Source of the DNA: an uncultured Bacteroidales bacterium
GTDB taxonomy: Bacteria > Bacteroidota > Bacteroidia > Bacteroidales > UBA932
DNA length: 64,000 nucleotides
Direction of reading: 5' to 3'
Assembly (NCBI GenBank): GCA_905233275.1
Contig: CAJODR010000002.1
Span: 65,625 to 129,624 of the forward strand
This document shows positions 1 to 10,900 of this stretch, in pieces (the first letter of the stretch is position 1; every line of letters starts with the position of its first letter). The notes under the pieces are model-generated. The model was not told the origin of the DNA, ran no database searches, and saw nothing but the letters and a program-made list of their open reading frames with translations. The position numbers were made by a program, and so were the translations under genes.

Positions 1-2685
1 TTCTGCGCCTCAGTCGCATACCTCTGCAAGCTCTGCTACGACGGAGCACACAGGCGCTACGGCGAGACACTGACGGACGAGGTCTCCGAACGGCTCGATT
101 TCGAACTCAAGACCATCTCCAGGATGGGTTTCCCGGACTATTTCCTCATTGTCCAGGACTTCATCGGCTGGGCGAGGGCGCACGGCATTTCGGTCGGTCC
201 GGGACGTGGCAGCGCCGCGGGAAGTGCAGCCGCCTACTGCCTCGGCATCACCAATCTGGATCCGATACGCTATGACCTCCTGTTCGAGAGATTCCTCAAC
301 CCTGAGCGTATCTCCATGCCGGACATCGACGTCGACTTCGACGACGAAGGCCGCTACCGCGTCATCCGCTACGTCCAGGAGAAATACGGCGAGGACCATA
401 TCTCGCACGTCATCACCTTCGGCACGATGAAGGCCAAACTCGCAATCAAGGACGTAGCGAGGGTCAGCCGCCTCTCCCTGGACGAGTCCAACCGCCTCTC
501 GAAACTCATCCCCGACCGCCCCTTCACCGTCAAGGAAGACGGAGAGGAGAAGGAAATCAAGCCCACCCTCAAAAACTGCGTCAAATACATCCCCGAGCTC
601 AAAAACGACTACGAAAACGGCGACCCGCTCGTACGGGACGTCCTCCGTTACGCCCTCAAGCTCGAAGGCTGCATCCGCCAGACCGGCATTCACGCATGCG
701 CAATGATTATCGGTCGCGGAGACCTTACCGACTACATTCCCATCACTATGGGCACCGACAAGGCCACGGGGCAAGACGTCTGGGTGTCGCAGTACGAGGG
801 TTCCTACATCGAGGACGTAGGCATGCTCAAGATGGACTTCCTTGGGCTCAGCACCCTCTCCATTATCAAGGAATGCCTCTCCATCATCAAGCAGCGCCAC
901 GGCATCGACATTGACATCGAATCAATCCCGATCGACGATCCCGAGACATACGCCCTCTACAGCCGCGGCGACACCCAGAGCGTATTCCAGTTTGAGTCTC
1001 CCGGCATGCGGGAATGGCTCCAGAGGCTCCACCCCCAGCGCTTCGAGGACCTCATCGCTATGAACGCCCTCTACCGCCCGGGACCTATGGACTACATTCC
1101 CTCGTTCGTAAACCGCAAGCGGGGCGAGGAGGCCATTACTTACGACCTCCCTGTGATGAGCGACTACCTGGAGGAGACTTACGGTGTCACGGTCTACCAA
1201 GAGCAGGTCATGCGTATTTCCCAAAGGGTTGCAGGCTTCTCCAAAGGCAAGGCGGACAAGCTCCGCAAGGCCATGGGAAAGAAGAAAATCGACGTTCTGG
1301 AGTCCCTCAGGGCCGAATTCATCGAAGGAGGAGAAAAGAACGGCCATCCCCGGGAGACCCTCGACAAGATATGGTCCGACTGGCGCAAATTCGCCTCATA
1401 CGCCTTCAACAAGTCGCACGCGACCTGCTACGCCTGGGTCAGCTACCAGACCGGATGGCTCAAGGCCCACTACCCCGCCGAATTCCAGGCCGCCAACCTC
1501 ACCAACCAGATTTCCAACATGGACGAGATCAAGGAAATCATGGACGACTGCAAGAGGGGCGGCATCCGCGTGCTCAGTCCTGATATCAACGAATCTTCCG
1601 CGTTCTTCACCGTCAACAAGGACGGCAACGTCCGTTTCGGCCTCGGCGGCATCAAGGGATTCGGCTCCAACATCGTGGACGCAATTATCCGCGAGAGAGA
1701 TGAGCACGGGGCATTCGAGGATGTATTCGACTTTGTCGAGAGAATGAACGGCGCGGTCAACCGGAAGGCGCTGGAGACGCTCGTATACGCGGGTGCATTC
1801 GACAGCTTCGGGTATCACAGGCCGCAGTTCTTCCTCCCCGGCGAAAGCGGCGAACTGTTTATCGACGAGCTGGCGGTCTACGCCGAACGTTATCGCAACG
1901 ATGCAGTCGAGGCGGGCGCGTCGCTGTTCGGCGAAATGGAGGAAATGAAGCCTGTAAGGCCCTCCATGCCGCCTTTCAAGGGCGAAGAAGACATCCTGGC
2001 ACTGCTACAGAAGGAGAAGGAACTGGTCGGCATGTACCTATCCTCGCATCCGCTGGACCGCTACGATTTCGAAATGAGGCACTTCGTCAGCTGCGAGCTC
2101 GCAAAGCTACCGGACACGATTGCGGAATGTGAACGCACGAAGACCCGCAAGCCTGTCTCCATCGCCGGTATCGTCACCGATTACAAGCAGATGGCGACAA
2201 AGACCGGGCGGCCGTATTCGCGGAGCGTCATCGAGGACTACAGCGGCAACTACGAAATCTCCCTTTTCGGCAACGACCACGAGACCTTCATGAGCTACAT
2301 GAAAGTCCATGAAAGCCTCTACATCGAGGGAGAAATAGACGAACGCTACCGCCTCAAGCCGGAGGAAAAGGCCGCCGGCAAGACCGCACCCTACACACTT
2401 AAAATCAAGAAAATCAGCCTCCTCGGCAATATTGCAGACAATCTGCTCGGCGGATTCAGCATCGACATTTCCACGCCGATGCTTACCCCGGCCTTCAAGG
2501 ACGGCCTCGTCAAAGTCATCAGGAAACACCCCGGCAAACAGCCGCTTACCATATTTTTCTTCGACCCCACGACCCGTTACAGGGTACAGTTCGTCTCCCG
2601 CAAGTATCAGGTTACGGTGAGTTCCGAGCTTATCCAGGACCTCCGGGCCATCGGAGTCGAAAAATACGACGTAATCAGAAAATAA
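1..2685 (+). CDS. dnaE: DNA polymerase III alpha subunit, 5' end outside window
   Basis: Catalytic subunit of the replicative DNA polymerase (C-family). The frame is open from base 1, so the gene starts upstream; the N-terminal PHP domain and the start of the palm are missing. About 894 codons are present. The palm motif PDIDVDFDDEGR is visible, with the likely metal-binding aspartates encoded at 322 and 328. The glycine-rich motif GPGRGSAAGS lies just before it. The helix-hairpin-helix region and a C-terminal OB fold (around PVSIAGIVTDYKQM, near 2152) follow in the expected order. It ends with TAA, and only six bases separate it from the next gene, so the membrane-protein cluster downstream may share its transcript. 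The family call is secure; only the missing 5' part limits it. Confidence 0.97.
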   Translation, partial: FCASVAYLCKLCYDGAHRRYGETLTDEVSERLDFELKTISRMGFPDYFLIVQDFIGWARAHGISVGPGRGSAAGSAAAYCLGITNLDPIRYDLLFERFLNPERISMPDIDVDFDDEGRYRVIRYVQEKYGEDHISHVITFGTMKAKLAIKDVARVSRLSLDESNRLSKLIPDRPFTVKEDGEEKEIKPTLKNCVKYIPELKNDYENGDPLVRDVLRYALKLEGCIRQTGIHACAMIIGRGDLTDYIPITMGTDKATGQDVWVSQYEGSYIEDVGMLKMDFLGLSTLSIIKECLSIIKQRHGIDIDIESIPIDDPETYALYSRGDTQSVFQFESPGMREWLQRLHPQRFEDLIAMNALYRPGPMDYIPSFVNRKRGEEAITYDLPVMSDYLEETYGVTVYQEQVMRISQRVAGFSKGKADKLRKAMGKKKIDVLESLRAEFIEGGEKNGHPRETLDKIWSDWRKFASYAFNKSHATCYAWVSYQTGWLKAHYPAEFQAANLTNQISNMDEIKEIMDDCKRGGIRVLSPDINESSAFFTVNKDGNVRFGLGGIKGFGSNIVDAIIRERDEHGAFEDVFDFVERMNGAVNRKALETLVYAGAFDSFGYHRPQFFLPGESGELFIDELAVYAERYRNDAVEAGASLFGEMEEMKPVRPSMPPFKGEEDILALLQKEKELVGMYLSSHPLDRYDFEMRHFVSCELAKLPDTIAECERTKTRKPVSIAGIVTDYKQMATKTGRPYSRSVIEDYSGNYEISLFGNDHETFMSYMKVHESLYIEGEIDERYRLKPEEKAAGKTAPYTLKIKKISLLGNIADNLLGGFSIDISTPMLTPAFKDGLVKVIRKHPGKQPLTIFFFDPTTRYRVQFVSRKYQVTVSSELIQDLRAIGVEKYDVIRK

Positions 2686-2691
2686 CGCGCC

Positions 2692-5325
2692 ATGGAAACG
2701 ACCGCCCAGCCTTTCGGAGCTTACTTGAAATCGTATTTCAAGAACCTCTGGCAGACTATTAAGCACCCTCTCGCATTCCTCCCTACCATCATTATCACGG
2801 GGGTGTGGATATTTCTCGGCATACTCCAAAGCCGTGAAGGCGAAGAGCCATGGCTTGCATGGGTCAATTTCTTCACATTCGCCCAGGGCGGACTGTTCGG
2901 CGGCGTGGCCGGAGCGATTGGCGGCATTCTCGGAAAGATTCTCATAGCAACGCTGCTCAATGCACTGCTACTGCCCATTTTTATCAGAAATACCAGGCCC
3001 ATGGCCCGCTTCGGAAAGGGCTTCAAGGGATTCTTCAGGAGTTTTGCATTCGACAGCCTCAGGGCCATTTCGACCTTCCTGACCGGCGCGGCTATCGCAC
3101 TGGCCATCTACAGTTTCCTCAATATCACGCAGAGATGGCAGGAGGGGCTCGTCGGCGTCGCGGGCGCGGTACTGCTCATACGCAGCATCGGTCAGAAAGG
3201 CGGCTTGCTTTTCAGCCTGTTCTACAGCATTCTCTCCGGGCTTTCGAGGAATAAAATTCCGTCCCAGATCGGCATTACGCGCTTCCTGAGCGGCATGTCC
3301 TTAGGTTTTGTGGTCGGTACGGGTCTCAACGCGTTCGGGCTGAAATGGGCGATTTTCATTGCGCTTTGCTGCATCGCGGGCGCATTCCTCTTTGTATTTT
3401 TCGGGAAGAGGAAGAGAGCTGCGCTGGTTACTGCGAGCGTGGTGGCACTGCTGCTCGTTCCAGTGCACGCCCAGGATATGGACCAGATCAATGAGGCTAT
3501 GAGGCAGCTCCGTCAGGCCGGTGCCAGCGACGGCTTCGGTCTCGGCGGCATCGACCTCACTTCGGGTCACGCCCAGGACGACATAAGCAAGATCCAGGAA
3601 GAATATCAAAGACGAATGGAGGATATCAACCGCCGCATAGAAGACGCTGAGCGCCGCGGCGACGACCGGGAGCTCGAGCGCCTTTCCCAGGAGCTCGGCC
3701 AGCTCAACATGAGCATGGCTCTCGGCTCCATGGACCTCTACAAACAGTCCCAGGGGCTGGGCGGCATCGGATTCGGCGGTTCTTCTTCGGGAGATGATGA
3801 CTATGAGGATCATCACCATGACGGCTCGGACGGCCATTCACATGGCAGCCATGACGATGATGACGAGGAAGACGACGATGACGATGATGACAGCCATCAC
3901 GGCAAATACGGCGACGGCAGCGGCTTTGAAGACTTCGGCAGCATGTTTGACCAGGCGTACGAAGACGTCAAAGAAGTGGCCACGGAAGGATTGGCCGATG
4001 AAGACACCTACGTCGACGACGAAGAGGACATCACCTGGACAGACGGCATAGCCGGTGCCACTGCGGCGGCCGGCGCTGCAGGAGCTGCGGCTGGTGGCGC
4101 GGCAGGCGGTGCAGGCGGCCCCGGCGGCACTCCCGACCTTCCTGACTTCCCTGACGGCGAGGAACCGGAGGAATTCGACTACGAAGGCGAAGAAGAAAAG
4201 AAGGAGGAGGATGAGGAATACGACGACTCCGAAGAGGAGGACACCGAAGGCGGCGACGGCGACGGTGATGATTCCGAGGATGAGGAGAATAAAGAAGAGC
4301 CGGAAGAGACTGAAGAGGAAGACGATTATGACTACGAGGCCGAGAGGGAGCAAAGGGAGAGGGAGCAGGCGGAGATCAACAAGCGATACGCCGACGAGCA
4401 CCAGAAGGATTGGGAGACGTTCAGTACCACTTCCAGCGAGGAGCGCATCAACAAAGAGGCCGAAGAGTGGCAGAAGGAAGAAGAGGCCCGTCAGTATTAT
4501 CTCGACATGCTTGAAGACGAGGAGCAGCGCCAGGACAAGATCATCAACCAGATAGCGCCGAGATTGGGCGTCCCCACAGTCGACGAGAACGGCAATCCCC
4601 GCGAGATCTGGGACATCCAGCACGACTGTGAAAAAGCCGTTCTTGCAAACAGGAACAAAGGCCTCTATCAGGACATGATCGACATTCACCAGATCTCAAA
4701 CGAGGTCGAGCTCGAGTGTTCTGAAAAGATTGCCGAGCTGGAACTGACCGACAAGGTCGCAGAAGGTACTGTCAATATAATGGGCGAATACGTCCCCGGC
4801 GGCAAATACGTCAAGGACGCCCACGGATTCATAAAAGCGGTCGGCGTCAGCGGAATGGAGGCACACGCCGAAGGAAGGAGTGTCACAACAGGTCTCATCG
4901 CAGGTACTGCCAAGGGCACACTCACAGTCCTTCAGAATCACTCCAGCGACCTTGCCGACGCCGGCGGACTGGAAGGTGTCGTCAAATTCGGCTACACCGG
5001 CACGGTCAATGTCCTGGCTGAAGCAGACAAGGAAATTATCGACGGCCTCGCCAAGGGCAAGAGCGCAGATGAAATCTTCGAAAACGCCCAGAACGCCATG
5101 GTCAAAAAGACCGGCGAGCACCTCATCAACTCGGGCCTAGGCGCACTCGGCATGAGCGACAAGGGGTCTAATATCACCACCGAATTCATTATGAGAGGCC
5201 ACGACGAGGTCAAATTCGGCGAAGGCGACGACGCCAAAACCCTCTCCGAGACCATCACCGGCAAAATAAATGATGCCAAAAACGACACCCTCGGCACCAT
5301 CATGTACAAAACCGGGCTCTATTAA
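2692..5325 (+). CDS. Tandem acidic membrane protein, paralogue 1 of 3 (function unknown)
   Basis: An 877-residue protein I cannot assign to a named family. Residues 1-240 are hydrophobic with about six membrane segments. Residues 241-260 then look like a second signal peptide: KRKR, a hydrophobic core, and VPVHA before Gln261. After it come a charged coiled-coil-like stretch, a His/Asp-rich tract from about residue 365 (HHH and HSHGSH among many Asp), a conserved hinge (ATEGLADEDTYVDDEED, then a Gly/Ala run), a second Glu-rich tract, and a conserved C-terminal domain of about 220 residues with two cysteines (HDCEKA and ELECSEK). The next two genes share this plan. If the internal segment is cleaved, the acidic part would lie outside the cytoplasm; that is inference. 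The His-rich tract occurs only in this copy. Confidence 0.85.
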   Translation: METTAQPFGAYLKSYFKNLWQTIKHPLAFLPTIIITGVWIFLGILQSREGEEPWLAWVNFFTFAQGGLFGGVAGAIGGILGKILIATLLNALLLPIFIRNTRPMARFGKGFKGFFRSFAFDSLRAISTFLTGAAIALAIYSFLNITQRWQEGLVGVAGAVLLIRSIGQKGGLLFSLFYSILSGLSRNKIPSQIGITRFLSGMSLGFVVGTGLNAFGLKWAIFIALCCIAGAFLFVFFGKRKRAALVTASVVALLLVPVHAQDMDQINEAMRQLRQAGASDGFGLGGIDLTSGHAQDDISKIQEEYQRRMEDINRRIEDAERRGDDRELERLSQELGQLNMSMALGSMDLYKQSQGLGGIGFGGSSSGDDDYEDHHHDGSDGHSHGSHDDDDEEDDDDDDDSHHGKYGDGSGFEDFGSMFDQAYEDVKEVATEGLADEDTYVDDEEDITWTDGIAGATAAAGAAGAAAGGAAGGAGGPGGTPDLPDFPDGEEPEEFDYEGEEEKKEEDEEYDDSEEEDTEGGDGDGDDSEDEENKEEPEETEEEDDYDYEAEREQREREQAEINKRYADEHQKDWETFSTTSSEERINKEAEEWQKEEEARQYYLDMLEDEEQRQDKIINQIAPRLGVPTVDENGNPREIWDIQHDCEKAVLANRNKGLYQDMIDIHQISNEVELECSEKIAELELTDKVAEGTVNIMGEYVPGGKYVKDAHGFIKAVGVSGMEAHAEGRSVTTGLIAGTAKGTLTVLQNHSSDLADAGGLEGVVKFGYTGTVNVLAEADKEIIDGLAKGKSADEIFENAQNAMVKKTGEHLINSGLGALGMSDKGSNITTEFIMRGHDEVKFGEGDDAKTLSETITGKINDAKNDTLGTIMYKTGLY
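4570..4677 (+). repeat. Near-identical segment shared with 10306-10413
   Basis: These 108 bases match 10306-10413 at all but two positions (one A/G change in the VPTVDENGNP codons and one in the AN(R/K)NKG codons). Flanking DNA of the two paralogous genes is clearly more diverged, and the middle paralogue lacks the equivalent segment. This fits recent gene conversion or strong local constraint between paralogues 1 and 3. Confidence 0.9.
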
Positions 5326-5337
5326 ACAATAAAAGGA

Positions 5338-7929
5338 ATGACAGAAAACGCTCAACCGCAAAGATTCGGCGCCTTCCTCAAGGGATGGTTCAAAAGCCTG
5401 TGGCAGATGGTGAAGAACCCTCTGGCATTTCTGCCGACGATATTGATTGCAGGGGTGTGGATTGTGCTGGGGATTGTCCAGGCCCGCCATGGTGAGGAGC
5501 CATGGCTCGCGTGGCTAAACTTTTTCACATTCGCCCAGGGCGGATTGTTCGGAGGGGTGACGGGTGCAGTCGGCGGTATTCTCGGTAAGATTCTCGTCGC
5601 GGCGCTTATCAATGCTCTGCTTCTGCCGCTGTTCCTTCGGAAGAACAAGCCCCAGAATCGCTTCGGAAAGGGCTTTGGAGGCTTTTTCCGCAGTTTTGCG
5701 TTCGACGGGCTCAGGGCCCTGTCTACATTCTTCATGGGAATGGCTATTGCGCTCGCGCTGTATAGCTTCTTCAATATCACACAGCGCTGGCAGGAGGGTC
5801 TCGTCGGTATTGCCGGTGCGGTAATGCTGATCCGCAGCATCGGCCAGAAGGGCGGTTTCCTCTTCAGCCTGGCGTTCAGCCTGTCCTCGGCATTCACCGG
5901 AAAGAAAGGGCCTTCACAGGAAGGAATCACCCGCTTCCTCAGCGGAATGACGATTGGATTCGTAGCCGGGACCGGAATGAATGCGTTCGGTGTAAGATGG
6001 GCGGTGCTGATTGCCGTAGGGTCGCTTGCCCTGGCGCTGCTGTTCTTCATATTCGGCAAGAGGAGGATGGCTGCATTCGCCACGGCCTGCGTGGCGGCTA
6101 TGCTGTTCATTCCCCTGCACGCAGGAATTCCGCAAAGCCAGGAGGACAGGAAGAGGGCGAGCATGAAGTATGCCGATGAACTGGCTCCGTACGTCGCTGA
6201 GATCAACAAATGCATCAAGGACGTGCAGGAAATCGGCGACGACGCGTCCCAGAAACGTCTTGAGGCCGCACAGAAAAAGTACAACGACGCACTCAACGAT
6301 TACGCCCGGAATGGCTCGACCGCGCAAAAGCCGCAGGAGCAGAGCGGAAAGCAGACGTCCGTGACCGAAGCCAGGGCAATAACAGATGATGATACAGACG
6401 TCTCGCCCAAAAAGGATGAGAAGAAAGAAAAGGACAAGAAATCCGATACCGACTACGATAACGACGATGAGTACGAGGACGAGGATGAGGATGATGAAGA
6501 TTACGGTGATTTCTACGACGAGGCCGAGAGGATAGCCACTGAGGGCTGGGCTGATGAAGATTCCTATGTCGATGACGAGGACGAAGTAACTCTGCTTGAA
6601 GGCATTGCTGGCGCCTCGGCCATCGGCGGCGCTGCCGGAGCAGCCGCAGGAGCCGCCGGTGGCGGTGCAGGAGGTCCCCTGGGCGGAGGCGAAATGCCCG
6701 ATTTCCCGGAAGGAACTCCAGCCAAGAGAAAAGAAGGCGAAGGCGAAGATGATGGTGACGAGCCTAGAGAAGGCGGCGGCCCCGATCCGCTTAAAAACCG
6801 CTATGTCTCAGACAACGGCGACGGTTCCATCACCATGACAAGTCCCTCCACCGGAGAGAAAATCCTTCTCGTCTCCGACGGCGAAGGCGGCTGGAAAAAC
6901 CCCCTGACCGACGTCAAATACGACAATCAGGACATCCACAACTGGATAAATGACCAGCAGGAAAACGACAGCTATTACAAGAACAAGGCTGCAGCGGATG
7001 ACCGCTACAAGCAGGCATTCGAAAAAGACGCAAAGGACTGGGCCTCACATTCTGACGAGGAGAGAATTGCTTCAGAAGTCGAAGAGGAAGAGAGGATGCG
7101 CGAGTGGGAAGAGAATGAAGAAAGGCGCCACCAGAACGTGCTTGACGCCGCCGCAAGACACGGTATAGCCACCCACGATGCAGAAGGGAACGAGCGCAAC
7201 TTCGCCGATATCTATAATGAGACGCAAGTCGCTATCAAGAAAGGCATCATCCGGGCCAACTACCTGGACGAGCTTGCCATTCAGCAGATTTGCTCGGAAG
7301 TGGAGCTCGAGTGTTCGGAACAGATAGCCAAGTACGAATTAGTCGACAAGGTTGCCGAGGATACGATATTTGTACTTGCAGAGGTCCTTCCTGAAGACTC
7401 AGGAGCCAAACTGGTCAAGGACGGCCATACATTCCTCAAGTCTGTAGCCGTCAGCGGAATGGAAGCATACGTCGACGGAAGAAGCGTCAAGCAAGGCATG
7501 GCCGGAGGCTCAATCAAAGGCCTTATGGGCGTTATTCAGAACCATTCCAGCGATTACGCCAACAATGCCGGGCTGAAAGGCCCCACGAAGTTTTTATATG
7601 TAGGTGCCATAAATGTCATGGCCGAAGGAAATAAAGAGCTCTATGACGGCATAATCAAAGGAAAGAGCCTGCCGGAGGTGACAGAAAACATCCAGAAAGC
7701 CATGTACAGAAAGACCGGAGAGCATCTCGTCAACTCCGGCCTCGGTGCACTCGGCATGAGCGACACTGCCGCCAACCTTACTACCGGAATGATAATGAGG
7801 GGCCACGACGAACTGAAATTCGGCAAAGGCGACGACGCCAAGACACTGTCGGAAACCATCACCGACAAGATCAACGGTGCCAAAAACAGCGCTGTCGGAA
7901 CTATTATGTACAAGACAGGATTCTATTAA
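5338..7929 (+). CDS. Tandem acidic membrane protein, paralogue 2 of 3 (function unknown)
   Basis: An 863-residue paralogue of the flanking genes, starting 12 bases after the previous stop. The N-terminal membrane domain is strongly conserved (KSLWQMVKNPLAFLPT, FFTFAQGGLFGG, FNITQRWQEGLVG). The internal signal-like segment ends IPLHAG instead of VPVHAQ. The acidic middle is shorter than in paralogue 3. The hinge is present (ATEGWADEDSYVDDEDE, then Gly/Ala-rich), followed by PDFPEG. It lacks the HDCEKAVLANKNKG segment found in the other two and has a distinct insert around residues 480-545. The C-terminal domain (SEVELECSEQIAKYELVDKVAE, ending in GTIMYKTGFY) is conserved. I see no enzymatic motif. 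The conserved ends and variable middle suggest a structural role for the acidic linker; that is inference. Confidence 0.85.
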   Translation: MTENAQPQRFGAFLKGWFKSLWQMVKNPLAFLPTILIAGVWIVLGIVQARHGEEPWLAWLNFFTFAQGGLFGGVTGAVGGILGKILVAALINALLLPLFLRKNKPQNRFGKGFGGFFRSFAFDGLRALSTFFMGMAIALALYSFFNITQRWQEGLVGIAGAVMLIRSIGQKGGFLFSLAFSLSSAFTGKKGPSQEGITRFLSGMTIGFVAGTGMNAFGVRWAVLIAVGSLALALLFFIFGKRRMAAFATACVAAMLFIPLHAGIPQSQEDRKRASMKYADELAPYVAEINKCIKDVQEIGDDASQKRLEAAQKKYNDALNDYARNGSTAQKPQEQSGKQTSVTEARAITDDDTDVSPKKDEKKEKDKKSDTDYDNDDEYEDEDEDDEDYGDFYDEAERIATEGWADEDSYVDDEDEVTLLEGIAGASAIGGAAGAAAGAAGGGAGGPLGGGEMPDFPEGTPAKRKEGEGEDDGDEPREGGGPDPLKNRYVSDNGDGSITMTSPSTGEKILLVSDGEGGWKNPLTDVKYDNQDIHNWINDQQENDSYYKNKAAADDRYKQAFEKDAKDWASHSDEERIASEVEEEERMREWEENEERRHQNVLDAAARHGIATHDAEGNERNFADIYNETQVAIKKGIIRANYLDELAIQQICSEVELECSEQIAKYELVDKVAEDTIFVLAEVLPEDSGAKLVKDGHTFLKSVAVSGMEAYVDGRSVKQGMAGGSIKGLMGVIQNHSSDYANNAGLKGPTKFLYVGAINVMAEGNKELYDGIIKGKSLPEVTENIQKAMYRKTGEHLVNSGLGALGMSDTAANLTTGMIMRGHDELKFGKGDDAKTLSETITDKINGAKNSAVGTIMYKTGFY

Positions 7930-7941
7930 TATATATCCGTT

Positions 7942-10900
7942 ATGGCTGAGAACGTACAACCGCAGAAATTCGGAGCCTACCTCAAGGGATGGTTCAAGGG
8001 ACTATGGCAGACGGTCAAAAACCCTCTGGCATTCCTGCCTACGATTATAATCACGGCTGTCTGGATTGTGCTCGGCATAGTCCATACGCGCTACGGCGAA
8101 GAGCCCTGGCTCGCGTGGCTCAACTTCTTCACATTCGCCCAGGGCGGACTCTTCGGAGGCATCTCCGGGGCGGTCGGCGGCATTCTCGGAAAAATACTTG
8201 TGGCGGCGCTGGTCAATGCCCTGCTGCTGCCCATATTCATCCGGAAGAACAGGCCCATGGCCCGCTTCGGGAACGGTGTGAACGGCTTTTTCCGCAGTTT
8301 CGCTTTCAGCGGAATGAGGGCGTTGTCCACATTCTTCATGGGAATGGCCATCGCGCTCGCGCTCTACAGCTTCTTCAACATCACCCAGCGGTGGCAGGAA
8401 GGCCTTGTAGGTATCGCGGGAGCCGTTTTGCTCGTTCGCAGCATCGGACAGAAGGGAGGATTCCTGTTCAGCCTGGCATTCAGCCTCACGTCCACATTCA
8501 CCGGCAAGAAGGGACCGTCGCAGGCCGGCATTACCCGCTTCCTGAGCGGCATGACGGTCGGTTTTGTGGCCGGTACCGGAATGAATGCATTCGGCGTCAA
8601 ATGGGCGGTGCTGATTGCGCTGGGTTCGCTTGCCCTGGCACTGCTCTGCTTCATTTTCGGCAAACGGCAGAGGGCCGCACTGGCAGCCGCCAGCGTTGTA
8701 GCATTCCTGCTCGTTCCCGTGCATGCGCAGGACAGGGTAAAGGAAGCAACCGATCAGCTGCGGGACGTCTCCGGTGATCTCAAAGAGATTGAAGATATGG
8801 GCTTCGACATGAGGACATTCGACCCTGATGCGTTCACGGCGCAGTTCGAAAGCCTCCAGGCCCAGCTCGAGGTGGCCCAGAAGAAGGGTGATGACAAGGA
8901 AGTCCGCCGCATCTGCGACAAGATGAGCGCACTCTATACCAGCGCCACCGGCAGCAGCATGGACTTCTACAGCATGTACAAAGACTACAATGCCAACAAT
9001 CCTCAGGAAGAAGAAGAGGAGGATGAGGATGAAGAATACACGACCATCATCAAGAATCCCAACAAATATCCGAAAGACGCGGATAAAGATGATGACGACG
9101 ATGACGAGGAAGATGAAGACGAGGATGATAATGACAGCGGCTGGGACAGCTGGGATGACTTCTACGAGGACGCTGCTGATGTCGCCACTGACGGCTGGGC
9201 GGATGAAGATTCCAGGATGGACGACGAAAATGATGTCGCCGCGATGGAAGGCATTGCAGGTGCCGTTGCGGGCGCGATGGGCGCGGCCGGCGCTGCTGGT
9301 GCAGGACTCACAGGCGGTATAGGCGGTGCAGGCGGATCCGGTGGCGGCGGAGGCGGTGGCAACACCCCCGATTTCCCGGACGGGGAAACGCCCGATATTG
9401 AAGGCGAAGAACGCAAGGAAGAGGAGGAGGAGGAGAATAATGAAGAAGATTACGACACCGAAGGCGGCGACGGCGACGGTGACGGTGACGGAGAATACGG
9501 CGGAGAGGAGACTGAGAGCAGTGATACCGATACCGATCAGGGCGAAGGAGATTCGCCGGAAGGCGGCGATTATGAAGATGTAGAGGAAAGCGAGGGCTTC
9601 GGCAAAGATGACGAGGCCGAGGAGGGAGAGCAGGAGGAAGAGAACGACTATTACGACGGAGAAGAAAGCGAAGAGGACAAGGAGAACGAGGAGGCCGAAG
9701 AGGGTGAAAAGAACGAAGAAGGCAAGGATGAGGAGAAGGAGGGAGAGGAAGAGAACGAGGAGTCCGAGGATGAAGATCAGGAGCAAGGCGAGGAAGACTC
9801 CGAAGAGCAGGAAGACGAGAAAGAGGACGAAGACGAGAAAGAGGACGAAGAGAAGGACAAGGAGGATGAAGATGTAGAGAAAACGGACGAGCCGGAAGAA
9901 TCCGACAAGCAAGATGAGCCTGAGCAGCCGGAAGAACCGGAGCAACAGGAAGAGCCCGAAAAGCCGGAAGAAGAATCTGTCGATCAGACGGAAGAAGCTG
10001 AAAATCAGCAGGAAGAGGCCGAAGAAGAGACAGAGCAGGCAGAAGAGGAAGAGGAGGACGATTACGACTTGGAGGCCGAGCGTGCCCAGAGGAAGAAGGA
10101 GCAGGATGAGATCAACAAGCGCTACGCCGACGAACACCAGAAGGATTGGGAGAAATTCAGCACTACTTCCGACGAGGAACGCATCAACAAAGAGACGGAA
10201 GAGTGGCAGAAGGAAGAAGAAATTCGCCAGTATTATCTCCAGATGTTTGAAGACGAGGAGAACCGCCAGGCCAATATCATCAACAAAATCGCCCCGAAAC
10301 TGGGAGTCCCCACGGTCGACGAGAACGGCAATCCCCGCGAGATCTGGGACATCCAGCACGACTGTGAAAAAGCCGTTCTTGCAAACAAGAACAAAGGCCT
10401 CTATCAGGACATGCTCGACATTCACCATATATCAAGCGAGGTCGAACTCGAGTGCTCCGAGAAGATCGCAGAGCTGGAACTGACCGACAAGGTCGCTGAA
10501 GGCACCGTCAATATCATGGGCGAATACGTCCCCGGCGGAAAAATCGTCAAGGATGCCCACGGATTCATCAAATCAGTCGGCGTCAGCGGAATGGAGGCCT
10601 ATACTGAAGGGCGAAGTGTTACTACCGGTCTGATTGCAGGCGGCGCCAAGGGCACAATTACCGTTATTCAAAACCATACAAGTGATATGGCAGACAAGGC
10701 CGGAATGACAGGTGCCACCAAATTCTTCTATGTCGGGGCTACGAATGTCGCGGGAGAGGGAGACAAGGAACTCATCGACGGCTTTGTCAAAGGCAAGGAC
10801 CTCGACGAAGTATACCAGAACATGCAGAATGCCATGATCAGAAAGACCGGAGAGCACATCATCAATTCCGGCTTGGGAGAAATGGGAATGGATGACAGAG

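Noticed and set aside
8002..10428. 808-codon open frame on the minus strand opposite the third acidic membrane protein
   Set aside because: It is the antisense image of Glu/Asp codons (read as Phe/Leu/Val/Ile). The plus-strand protein has conserved paralogues; this frame does not.
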